Assembly: GCA_937952245.1 (NCBI GenBank)
Contig: CALFYS010000014.1
Location: 1 to 48,701 of the forward strand
Length of the DNA: 48,701 nucleotides
Origin: an uncultured Alphaproteobacteria bacterium
GTDB taxonomy: Bacteria; Pseudomonadota; Alphaproteobacteria; Puniceispirillales; UBA1172
Direction: 5' to 3'
Position 1 is the first letter of the stretch. Every line of letters starts with the position of its first letter. Of the stretch, positions 42,004 to 48,701 are shown one piece after another. The notes beneath the pieces were generated by a model that worked only from the letters and a program-made list of their open reading frames with translations, was not told the DNA's origin and did no database searches. The position numbers and the translations under genes were made by a program.

Positions 42004-43307
42004 GATGAGGCCCCTGTTGATGCGGCTTTAGCGGCGGCTTTTAACCCGCGGTTAAAGTCAGCGATAATATCGTCAATATCTTCAAGCCCCACGGAGATAC
42101 GCACCAAATCATCGGTCAATCCCGCGGCTTCCATGGTCTTGTCATCAAGATGCGAATGGGTGGTGCTGCCCGGGTGAATCACCAAGGTTTTGGCATCACC
42201 AACATTGGCCAAATGCGATGACAATTCAACATTTTCAATAAAGGCACGACCCGCGTCACGCCCGCCTTTGATCCCCGCCGCGATCACTGAACCCGCGCCT
42301 TTTGGCAACAACCGCATGGCGATCTCATGGTCAGGGTGATCCGGCAAAGACGGATGCCGTACCCAAGCGATTTGATCATGATTAGTCAGGAATTCCAGCA
42401 ATTTTGCTGTGTTGGCCATATGGCGTTCCATCCGAAGGCTCAAGGTTTCAATCCCTTGCAACAGATGGAAAGCGTTCATCGGCGACAAGCAAGGCCCGAT
42501 ATTATACATCCCTTCGGTGCGGACACGGGTGGAAAACGCCAAAGGCCCAAATTCTTCCCAGAGATTAACATTCTGGAAGGCAAAATGAGGTTCGGTCAGG
42601 GTCGGGAATTTGCCATCACGCCCCCAATCAAAATTACCGCCATCGACAATCCCGCCGCCAAGGGCAATGCCATGACCGCCCATCCATTTTGTCAAAGAAT
42701 GGGTCAGGATATTGGCGCCATGCTCCAAGGGCTTCATCAAATAAGGGGTGTTGAACGTCGCATCAATCACCAAAGGCACGCCAGCTTTTTCGGTGATTTC
42801 AGCCACCGCCGGCACATCCATAATATCAAGCCCGGGATTGCCGATCACTTCACCGACCACCATTTTTGTATTGGGCTGAATAGCGGCGCGAATAGCATCC
42901 AAATCATTCGGGGGAACAAAAGTGGTGGTGATGCCAAACCGGCTGAGCGTATGTTGAAAGAGATTGATATTCGCGCCATACATCCGCGCTGAGGCAACGA
43001 TATGATCACCGCTGGAGGCCAAGGCCATCACCGTCAGGCTTAACGCCGCCATGCCGGATGATACCGCCACCGCCGCCACCCCGCCATCAAGCGCGGCCAG
43101 TCGTTGTTCCAGCACCGCCACGGTGGGGTTGGTCAAGCGGGTGTAAACATGGCCGCCCATTTCAATATTATAAAGCGCGGCGGCCTGTTCAGTGGAATCA
43201 AACATATAGGAGGTGGTCTGGTGAATTGGCACCGCCCGTGACCCATGTTCCGCATCAGGCGTATGCCCTGCGTGAAGCATCAATGTATCAAACTTATAGT
43301 CACTCAT
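42000..43307 (-). CDS. metY: O-acetylhomoserine sulfhydrylase, MetY-type
   Basis: PLP enzyme that replaces the acetyl group of O-acetylhomoserine by sulfide to give homocysteine, or by methanethiol to give methionine directly. The 435-aa protein has HAGHTPDAEHGSRAVPIHQTT, VYTRLTNPTVAVLEQRLAALDG, the long MetY-type FNTPYLMKPLEHGA and the PLP lysine in HSLTKWMGGHG. Length suits MetY (about 430) rather than cystathionine synthase (about 390). It lies 45 bp behind dmdA, consistent with capturing methanethiol made from MMPA. No SAM riboswitch is visible in its short upstream gap. Confidence 0.92.
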   Translation of the reverse strand: MSDYKFDTLMLHAGHTPDAEHGSRAVPIHQTTSYMFDSTEQAAALYNIEMGGHVYTRLTNPTVAVLEQRLAALDGGVAAVAVSSGMAALSLTVMALASSGDHIVASARMYGANINLFQHTLSRFGITTTFVPPNDLDAIRAAIQPNTKMVVGEVIGNPGLDIMDVPAVAEITEKAGVPLVIDATFNTPYLMKPLEHGANILTHSLTKWMGGHGIALGGGIVDGGNFDWGRDGKFPTLTEPHFAFQNVNLWEEFGPLAFSTRVRTEGMYNIGPCLSPMNAFHLLQGIETLSLRMERHMANTAKLLEFLTNHDQIAWVRHPSLPDHPDHEIAMRLLPKGAGSVIAAGIKGGRDAGRAFIENVELSSHLANVGDAKTLVIHPGSTTHSHLDDKTMEAAGLTDDLVRISVGLEDIDDIIADFNRGLKAAAKAASTGASS

Positions 43308-43352
43308 GGTTGACTCCCTTTTTCATAATTGGGGGATCATCAATGCCAGCGA

Positions 43353-44483
43353 TTAATGATCCTTGCGGAATGGCAATGATGTTGGGCGTGCGTTGCGCGG
43401 GCCATCATCACACATGACCACCAAGCCACCATCACTGTCAGCCGCTTCCACTGTAATCAATGCGGTTGAAATATTCCAATCCAACCGTGGTGAATATGCC
43501 GCCGCCGAAGCAAAGCCGACATATTGACCGTCTTGATGAATTTCCCATTGATGGCTGTTGGTTGAGGTCAGGTTTTCACCATCCATAATCACCCCACAGA
43601 ACCGCCGCTTGATGCCATTGGCAACAATTTCTTTCAACGCGGCTTTGCCAATAAAATCAACATCCTGTTCAAGATCCATGAATTTGCCCATCCCCATTTC
43701 AAAAGGATTGGACCAATCATCGGTATCCGCGCCAACAGAGATCAAGCCGCTTTCAACACGTTCAATATAGTTTGGCGCGCCGGGGCCAATGCCATAAGGC
43801 GCTCCAGCCTCAGCGACAATATCCCAGAGCTGATCACCCTTACTGCCGTCCAGAAGATAAAGTTCATACCCGCCTTGCTTGCTCCAACCGGAGCGGGCAA
43901 CGATCAATGGAATGCCTTGAACCTCAGCGTGTTTAAAGCCAAAGTATTTGAGCTCGCGCACCCAATCGCCCATTATATCACTGACAACATCCACCGCCTT
44001 TGGGCCTTGGATGGCCAAGGGTGATGCGTCAGGTTCAGTGACCTCAACATCCATGCCTTTGGAGATGGCAACGGCTTCCGCCCAGTATTTCATGTCCGTA
44101 TCAGCGATGGAAAGCCAGACTTCATCATCTGAAACCATCTGCAAAACCGGATCATTGATCAACGTGCCTTTGCTGTTGGTCATAGGGATGTAACGCCCAA
44201 TGCCATATTTTGTGCCATCCAGATTACGCGGGGTCAGCATCCGTGCCAAATCCATGGCATCAGACCCTTTTAAAGAGACCTGACGTTCAGCCGCCACATC
44301 CCACATCGCCACACCATTGATCAAGCGGTCATATTCCGCCGCCAGATCACCATAACTGACGGGCATATACATATGATTATAGGTGGTGAAATGCGTCACC
44401 CCAGTGTTGACCGTGCTGTTAAAAAACGGTGACTTGCGAATGCGAGGGCCAAGGGCGATTGCGAAACTTTTAGAAGCAGCCAT
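43353..44483 (-). CDS. dmdA: DMSP demethylase DmdA
   Basis: Moves a methyl group from DMSP to tetrahydrofolate, giving methyl-THF and methylmercaptopropionate. The 376-aa protein has the GcvT fold and matches the Pelagibacter ubique enzyme over most of its length: FTTYNHM (32-38), WDVAAERQV (61-69), NDPV (110-113), SIADTD, LAIQGPK, ELKYFGF, and RSGWSKQGGYE (197-207), which separates DmdA from glycine-cleavage T proteins. GPGAPNYIERVESGLISVG and NPFEMG follow as expected. It lies 55 bp behind acuI, the same pairing as in Ruegeria. Some uncertainty remains because DmdA-like paralogues exist in roseobacters. Confidence 0.85.
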   Translation of the reverse strand: MAASKSFAIALGPRIRKSPFFNSTVNTGVTHFTTYNHMYMPVSYGDLAAEYDRLINGVAMWDVAAERQVSLKGSDAMDLARMLTPRNLDGTKYGIGRYIPMTNSKGTLINDPVLQMVSDDEVWLSIADTDMKYWAEAVAISKGMDVEVTEPDASPLAIQGPKAVDVVSDIMGDWVRELKYFGFKHAEVQGIPLIVARSGWSKQGGYELYLLDGSKGDQLWDIVAEAGAPYGIGPGAPNYIERVESGLISVGADTDDWSNPFEMGMGKFMDLEQDVDFIGKAALKEIVANGIKRRFCGVIMDGENLTSTNSHQWEIHQDGQYVGFASAAAYSPRLDWNISTALITVEAADSDGGLVVMCDDGPRNARPTSLPFRKDH

Positions 44484-44538
44484 GGGGGGAAGTCCTTCAT
44501 CAATAAACTATAATAATAATGCCAATCAAAAAGCAGGT

Positions 44539-45543
44539 TTAACCGTTGGGGTTCACCAAAATACGGCCTTTAACCTGCCCTTTTAAAATAGCGGATGCGT
44601 AATCTGTAACGCCATCAAGATTAGTTTCTGTCACCATAGCGTCAAGTTTTGCCAAATCCATCCATTCCGCGATATTTTGCCATGCTTTGACACGGTTTTC
44701 ATAAGGCTGCATGACGCTGTCGATCCCCAAAAGGTTTACCCCGCGCAGGATAAACGGCAGGACATTGGTTTCAATTTTAATCCCGCCAGCATTGCCCAAA
44801 GATGCGATGGTGCCGCCATAGGCCATCTGGCCAATAACCCGCGATAGGGTTGAGCCGCCGACATTATCAATACAGCCCGCCCAAGTCGCGCTTTCCATGG
44901 GGCGCGTGGTGGGTTCAGACAAATCTTCACGGGGGATGATTTTGCTGGCGCCAAGACCGGTGAGATAATCAGCGGTTTCAGGACGTCCCGTGACCGCCGC
45001 TACCGAATAGCCGCGCCGTGCCAGCATGGTCACCGCCACTGAACCGACACCGCCAGCCGCGCCGGTCACCAGAACATCACCGCCATCAGGGGTAACGCCT
45101 TGGTTTTCCAGCGCCATGATGCTGAGGGCGGCGGTCAAGCCTGCTGTCCCCATGGACATCACCTGCCGTGTGGTCAAACCATCGGGGAGCGGCACCAGCC
45201 AATCAGCCTTAATGCGGGCACGCTGGGCATGGCCACCCCACCAAATTTCACCCATCCGCCAGCCTGTCGCCACCACTTTGTCGCCAGGCTTATAGCGATC
45301 ATCATTGGATTCCAGCACGGTCCCAGCCAGATCAACCCCGGGAATATGAGGGTAATCGCGGACCAATTTGCCAAGGCCATTAATCACCAGCCCGTCTTTA
45401 TAATTAATGGTGGAATAATCAACCGCGATCAGGACGTCACCGGCTTCGGGCAGGTCTTGATTGGTCAAATCGGTGATGGCGGCACTGACGTTGCCGTCTT
45501 CATCAGCGTTCAACATCAGGGCGCGGAAAGTCTCATTTGACAT
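44539..45543 (-). CDS. acuI: acryloyl-CoA reductase AcuI (MDR family)
   Basis: NADPH-dependent reduction of acryloyl-CoA to propionyl-CoA, which removes toxic acrylate after DMSP cleavage. The 334-aa zinc-free MDR protein has STINYKDGLVINGLGKLVRD, IPGVDLAGTV, TGWRMGEIWWGGHAQRAR and the cofactor motif VTGAAGGVGSVAV, then GVDS-like GIDSVMQPYENR and the C-terminal GQVKGRILV. All match E. coli YhdH and Rhodobacter AcuI. A TTGGAG site precedes the ATG. It is first in the run of closely spaced minus-strand genes ending with the acyl-CoA ligase. Confidence 0.93.
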   Translation of the reverse strand: MSNETFRALMLNADEDGNVSAAITDLTNQDLPEAGDVLIAVDYSTINYKDGLVINGLGKLVRDYPHIPGVDLAGTVLESNDDRYKPGDKVVATGWRMGEIWWGGHAQRARIKADWLVPLPDGLTTRQVMSMGTAGLTAALSIMALENQGVTPDGGDVLVTGAAGGVGSVAVTMLARRGYSVAAVTGRPETADYLTGLGASKIIPREDLSEPTTRPMESATWAGCIDNVGGSTLSRVIGQMAYGGTIASLGNAGGIKIETNVLPFILRGVNLLGIDSVMQPYENRVKAWQNIAEWMDLAKLDAMVTETNLDGVTDYASAILKGQVKGRILVNPNG

Positions 45544-45621
45544 GGCGGGTCTCCAAAGAGGGTTTTCAGGTTGTTCACGTATTTATTTAAGGGCTTATCA
45601 TATACATCACATGACGCAAGA

Positions 45622-46287
45622 TTAAAGCGAAATCACCATTCGGATGGACATGGCAAGCGCGGCAAGCAAAAGCAATCCGCCCATGGAGGCTTCCACCAAC
45701 CCGTGATGCTGGCGCAATTTTGAAAGCACCATTGGCATGGCCAGCACAAAAGCCATAAAAACATACCAGCCCGTATCAATGGCCCATGCCAGAATGGTCA
45801 TGCCCATGCGGGTTAAAATGGTTTGATCAATGCTTAAAAATTGACTGAAAATCGCCAGAAAAAATGCCGCCACTTTCGGGTTCAAGAACACGATTAAAAA
45901 TCCATCGCGACCATGGCTGAATAATGATGCCGCTTGCCGAACGTCTTGCCCTTGTTCTTGAACATCGGGGCTGTCTAAGGCTTGCTTTTGTTGATGGGCT
46001 TTTATTCCAGCGCTGATCATCCCGCGGCTGACATATAATAAAAACAAAACCCCCAAGAGTTGCAGGGCGGTCATCACCCCGGGCAAGACCAACATGACCG
46101 CGATTAATCCCGTTGAAACAAGCCCCGCGTAAAGCATGATGCCAAACCCATGGGTGACGGCAAAGACAAGACCCGCCAGACGGCCATCTCGTAAAACAGC
46201 ACGGATCATCAAAGCGATGCTGGGCCCGGGGCTGGACGCGCCGATAAAGCATGATAGCGCCAGCAACGCCCATTCGCTCGATTGCAT
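45622..46287 (-). CDS. LysE/RhtB family amino-acid exporter
   Basis: A 221-aa inner-membrane protein with about six spans. The hallmark GASSPGPSIALMIRAVLRDGR at the first span and FLNPKVAAFFLAIFSQFL in the middle define the LysE/RhtB family. A charged loop (about residues 100-125, rich in Gln) joins the third and fourth spans. The substrate is unknown. It is 78 bp upstream of acuI on the same strand, so read-through into the DMSP genes is possible. GGAG precedes the ATG. Confidence 0.88.
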   Translation of the reverse strand: MQSSEWALLALSCFIGASSPGPSIALMIRAVLRDGRLAGLVFAVTHGFGIMLYAGLVSTGLIAVMLVLPGVMTALQLLGVLFLLYVSRGMISAGIKAHQQKQALDSPDVQEQGQDVRQAASLFSHGRDGFLIVFLNPKVAAFFLAIFSQFLSIDQTILTRMGMTILAWAIDTGWYVFMAFVLAMPMVLSKLRQHHGLVEASMGGLLLLAALAMSIRMVISL

Positions 46288-46442
46288 TTTTTTCTCCGCC
46301 GTTTCATGAAGGCGTCATCACTATAAGAGGTCATGCCCCGATCAGCAAGGCGATCACTTCCTCATCACATACCCCATCATATTCTTGACAATAATCAGCA
46401 GAAGGCACAGCCTGAAGTTCAGGTTTTTGAAGGGGCGAGATT

Positions 46443-47324
46443 ATGTTCGAAGGGTTTGAAAAGCGATTTGTCGATGTCAGCGATGGCCAAATTTTCTGCC
46501 AAATAGGGGGAGAAGGCCCGCCGATGCTGTTGCTTCATGGCAATCCTCAAACCCATGTGATGTGGCATAAATGCGCCCATGCTTTAGCAAAAAAATATCA
46601 TCTGGTGATCGCTGATCTGCGGGGGTATGGCGATAGTTTGGTGGTCGATAGTGACCCCGAACATTTCAATTATTCAAAACGGAAAATGGCACAAGATATG
46701 GCGGAGTTGATGGCGGCGCTTGGCCATGATCGTTTCTTTTTGACCGGCCATGATCGCGGCGGCAGGGTGGCGCATCGCTTGGCTCGCGATTACCGTGATC
46801 GCGTTGCCGCGCTTTCGGTTTTGGATATATGCCCGACGCTGGATATGTATGAAAACACCGATATGGATTTCGCCACCGCCTATTTCCATTGGTTCTTTTT
46901 GATCCAGCCCTATGATTTGCCAGAACGGATGATCATGGAAGACCCCTATAAATGGATGGACGCTTGTTTGCAGAAATGGTCAGGCGGCCATGAATTTGGT
47001 GAAGCCGAACACGCTTATTTAAAAGCCTTTCAAGACCCAAGGCGGATTCACGCCAATTGCGAAGATTATCGCGCGTCAGCAACGATTGATCTGGTGCATG
47101 ATCGCGAAGACCTTGACCAAAAACTCGACATCCCCTTGCAAGTGCTGTGGGGCGAAAAAGGTGTTGTGGGGCGCAAGTTTAAACCGATTGAGGTTTGGCA
47201 GAATTACACCACCCAACAGGTTGTGGGACAAGCCATGCCAACAGGGCATTTTATTCCCGAAGAAGACCCCGAAGGCACAATCGCGGCTTTGACGGGTTTC
47301 TTTGATCCGCTTCCCCATCCGTGA
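46443..47324 (+). CDS. haloacetate (fluoroacetate) dehalogenase-type alpha/beta hydrolase
   Basis: Predicted to hydrolyse a carbon-halogen bond of a haloacetate to glycolate. The 293-aa protein carries the residues that define fluoroacetate dehalogenase of Rhodopseudomonas palustris: nucleophile Asp104 with Arg105 and Arg108 (GHDRGGR), acid Asp128 (VLDICPT), halide pocket His149-Trp150 (YFHWFF) and Tyr209 (CEDYRAS), and His269 (GHFIPEE). LLHGNPQTHVMWH and ADLRGYGDS are also as in that family. It precedes adhC by 100 bp on the same strand. Activity on fluoro- versus chloroacetate cannot be judged. Confidence 0.88.
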   Translation: MFEGFEKRFVDVSDGQIFCQIGGEGPPMLLLHGNPQTHVMWHKCAHALAKKYHLVIADLRGYGDSLVVDSDPEHFNYSKRKMAQDMAELMAALGHDRFFLTGHDRGGRVAHRLARDYRDRVAALSVLDICPTLDMYENTDMDFATAYFHWFFLIQPYDLPERMIMEDPYKWMDACLQKWSGGHEFGEAEHAYLKAFQDPRRIHANCEDYRASATIDLVHDREDLDQKLDIPLQVLWGEKGVVGRKFKPIEVWQNYTTQQVVGQAMPTGHFIPEEDPEGTIAALTGFFDPLPHP

Positions 47325-47424
47325 GCATTAAACAAAGGTTAAAAAAATCAATATCAGGCGAAAAATGACTGGCGAAATCAGATGGGTGATGCCAGTGTAA
47401 TGAAAGAAAATTTGGAGGATCGCT

Positions 47425-48534
47425 ATGAAAACACGTGCAGCAGTTGCTTTTGAAGCAGGCAAACCATTGGAAATTGTTGAAGTTGATCTCGAAGGCCCAA
47501 AAGCGGGTGAGGTTATGGTGGAGATTAAAGCCACGGGGATTTGTCATACCGATGAGTTTACCCTTTCTGGCGCTGATCCCGAAGGTCTGTTTCCGGCTAT
47601 TCTTGGCCATGAAGGGGCTGGTGTTGTTGTTGAGGTGGGCGAAGGCGTGACCTCGCTGAAAAAAGGTGATCATGTGATCCCGCTTTACACGCCGGAATGC
47701 CGCGAATGTGAATATTGCCTTAATCCAAAAACAAATCTTTGTCAGGCGATCCGCACCACCCAAGGCCAAGGGCTGATGCCTGATGGCACGTCACGTTTCT
47801 CATTGGATGGCAAGCCGATCTTCCATTACATGGGGACATCAACTTTTGCCAATCATACGGTCTTGCCTGAAATCGCATTGGCCAAGATTAACCCTGACGC
47901 GCCGTTTGATAAGGTCTGTTATATCGGTTGCGGCGTCACCACAGGGATTGGCGCGGTGATCAATACCGCTAAGGCAGAGCCGGGGTGTAACGCTGTTGTC
48001 TTCGGGCTGGGCGGCATTGGCCTTAATGTTATCCAAGGGCTTCGGATGATCGGCGCGAATATGATTGTTGGGGTTGATCTCAATAATGATAAAAAGTCTT
48101 GGGGTGAGAAATTTGGCATGACCCATTTCGTGAACCCTGCTGAGGTTGGCGATGATCTGGTCGGCCATTTGGTTGAGCTGACAGGCGGCGGCGCGGATTA
48201 TTCCTTTGAATGTATTGGCAATACCAATGTCATGCGGCAAGCCTTAGAATGTTGTCACAAAGGTTGGGGCGAGTCGATCATCATTGGTGTTGCGGGCGCG
48301 GGTCAAGAGATCAGCACCCGTCCGTTCCAATTGGTCACCGGCCGGTCATGGCGGGGGACCGCGTTTGGCGGCGCGCGCGGCCGTACCGATGTGCCGAAGA
48401 TTGTCGATTGGTATATGGATGGCAAGATCGATATTGATCCCATGATCACCCATACCATGCCTTTAGAAGACATCAACAAAGGCTTTGATCTGATGCACGC
48501 CGGTGAAAGCATCCGTTCAGTGGTGCTGTTTTAA
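47425..48534 (+). CDS. adhC: S-(hydroxymethyl)glutathione dehydrogenase / class III alcohol dehydrogenase
   Basis: Oxidises the glutathione adduct of formaldehyde to S-formylglutathione with NAD. The 369-aa zinc enzyme has catalytic Cys40 (GICHTDEF) and His62 (GHEG), structural zinc Cys92, Cys95, Cys98 and Cys106 (CRECEYCLNPKTNLC), the GCGVTTGIGAV loop and the nucleotide motif GLGGIGLNVIQGLR. A GGAGG site precedes the ATG. The next gene encodes the partner hydrolase. The pair could clear formaldehyde arising from one-carbon metabolism, including methyl groups from DMSP. Confidence 0.95.
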   Translation: MKTRAAVAFEAGKPLEIVEVDLEGPKAGEVMVEIKATGICHTDEFTLSGADPEGLFPAILGHEGAGVVVEVGEGVTSLKKGDHVIPLYTPECRECEYCLNPKTNLCQAIRTTQGQGLMPDGTSRFSLDGKPIFHYMGTSTFANHTVLPEIALAKINPDAPFDKVCYIGCGVTTGIGAVINTAKAEPGCNAVVFGLGGIGLNVIQGLRMIGANMIVGVDLNNDKKSWGEKFGMTHFVNPAEVGDDLVGHLVELTGGGADYSFECIGNTNVMRQALECCHKGWGESIIIGVAGAGQEISTRPFQLVTGRSWRGTAFGGARGRTDVPKIVDWYMDGKIDIDPMITHTMPLEDINKGFDLMHAGESIRSVVLF

Positions 48535-48578
48535 CGCCTGAATGAACGCCTAAACACAGGTCTAAAGGAACGCTGAAA

Positions 48579-48701
48579 ATGAGTGACGCGCTTGTGACAG
48601 AAACCGCGCTTCATGGCGGCCGCCATTTGGTCATCCGCCATGATAGCACGACCACCAACACCCGCATGGAATTGTCGGTCTTTATCCCCCCTCAAGCCCA
48701 A
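48579..48701 (+). CDS. fghA: S-formylglutathione hydrolase, 5' end only
   Basis: The 41 codons before the window ends read like the start of esterase D-type S-formylglutathione hydrolases, with the family's HDSTTTNTRMELSVFIPPQA segment. This enzyme releases formate from S-formylglutathione made by the dehydrogenase gene 44 bp upstream. An AAAGGAACG site precedes the ATG. The catalytic residues lie beyond the window. Confidence 0.85.
   Translation, partial: MSDALVTETALHGGRHLVIRHDSTTTNTRMELSVFIPPQAQ

Noticed and set aside
42327..42992. 221-codon open frame antisense to metY
   Set aside because: Fully covered by metY; composition is typical of a shadow frame and no motif is present.
43308..43352. 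SAM-II riboswitch before metY
   Set aside because: The gap between dmdA and metY is only 45 nt and shows just a ribosome binding site with no recognisable pseudoknot pattern.
43353..44483. Glycine cleavage T protein (gcvT) as identity of the DmdA gene
   Set aside because: No gcvH or gcvP nearby, an acuI neighbour, and the RSGWSKQGGYE and WDVAAERQV segments match DmdA.
1..48701. tRNA, rRNA, CRISPR arrays, insertion sequences or prophage genes
   Set aside because: None seen on scanning the gaps; all intergenic regions are short apart from the TRAP leader region, and no transposase or integrase reading frames occur.

Overview
The window is a gene-dense, moderate-G+C bacterial chromosome segment that reads as a marine alphaproteobacterium. 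The gene set fits the SAR116 / Candidatus Puniceispirillum group or a Roseobacter-like relative: DMSP catabolism by both known routes, a TakP-type TRAP importer, polyamine use, an IalB-family protein beside rlmN, and glutathione-dependent formaldehyde oxidation. The lineage is inferred from gene content; no rRNA or tRNA gene is visible to confirm it.

Layout. (1) 1-6.2 kb: SABATH-type carboxyl methyltransferase, nicotinamidase, an M19 dipeptidase-like protein lacking part of its metal site, a 571-aa protein of unknown function, a DUF3726 protein and a maleate isomerase/EutA-type enzyme. (2) 6.2-11.6 kb: a TRAP transporter with a probable promoter, long leader and twin hairpins, a terminator after the binding-protein gene, and a large permease carrying a coiled-coil tail of about 320 residues. 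(3) 11.6-17.6 kb: a truncated hydrolase/OsmC remnant, the DMSP lyase gene dddP, hpt, a beta-hydroxyacid dehydrogenase, a semialdehyde dehydrogenase and Fe superoxide dismutase. (4) 17.7-29.5 kb: mainly housekeeping genes (argG, ybbP-ybbA/tesA, phhB, a SpoU methyltransferase, ialB-rlmN, a BI-1 protein, an FAD monooxygenase, a DMT exporter). (5) 29.5-34.7 kb: a polyamine locus with speB-spuC divergent from puuA-puuB. (6) 34.7-37.1 kb: SCO1, an atypical SDR protein and a DUF1289 fusion. (7) 37.1-46.3 kb: a minus-strand run, LysE exporter, acuI, dmdA, metY, an alpha/beta hydrolase, a fused hydroxyacyl-CoA dehydrogenase/enoyl-CoA hydratase, and an acyl-CoA ligase. (8) 46.4-48.7 kb: a fluoroacetate-dehalogenase-type hydrolase, class III alcohol dehydrogenase and the start of S-formylglutathione hydrolase.

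How it works together. DMSP can be cleaved by DddP to DMS and acrylate; acrylate as its CoA ester is reduced by AcuI. It can also be demethylated by DmdA to methyl-tetrahydrofolate and methylmercaptopropionate (MMPA). The acyl-CoA ligase and hydratase-containing protein downstream are candidates for later steps, and MetY could capture the released methanethiol. The acuI-dmdA-metY run is the most interesting unit here: it places acrylate detoxification, demethylation and a possible sulfur-salvage enzyme in one probable transcript, with an unassigned hydrolase translationally coupled to metY. The polyamine locus can take agmatine to putrescine and then by two parallel routes towards 4-aminobutyrate.
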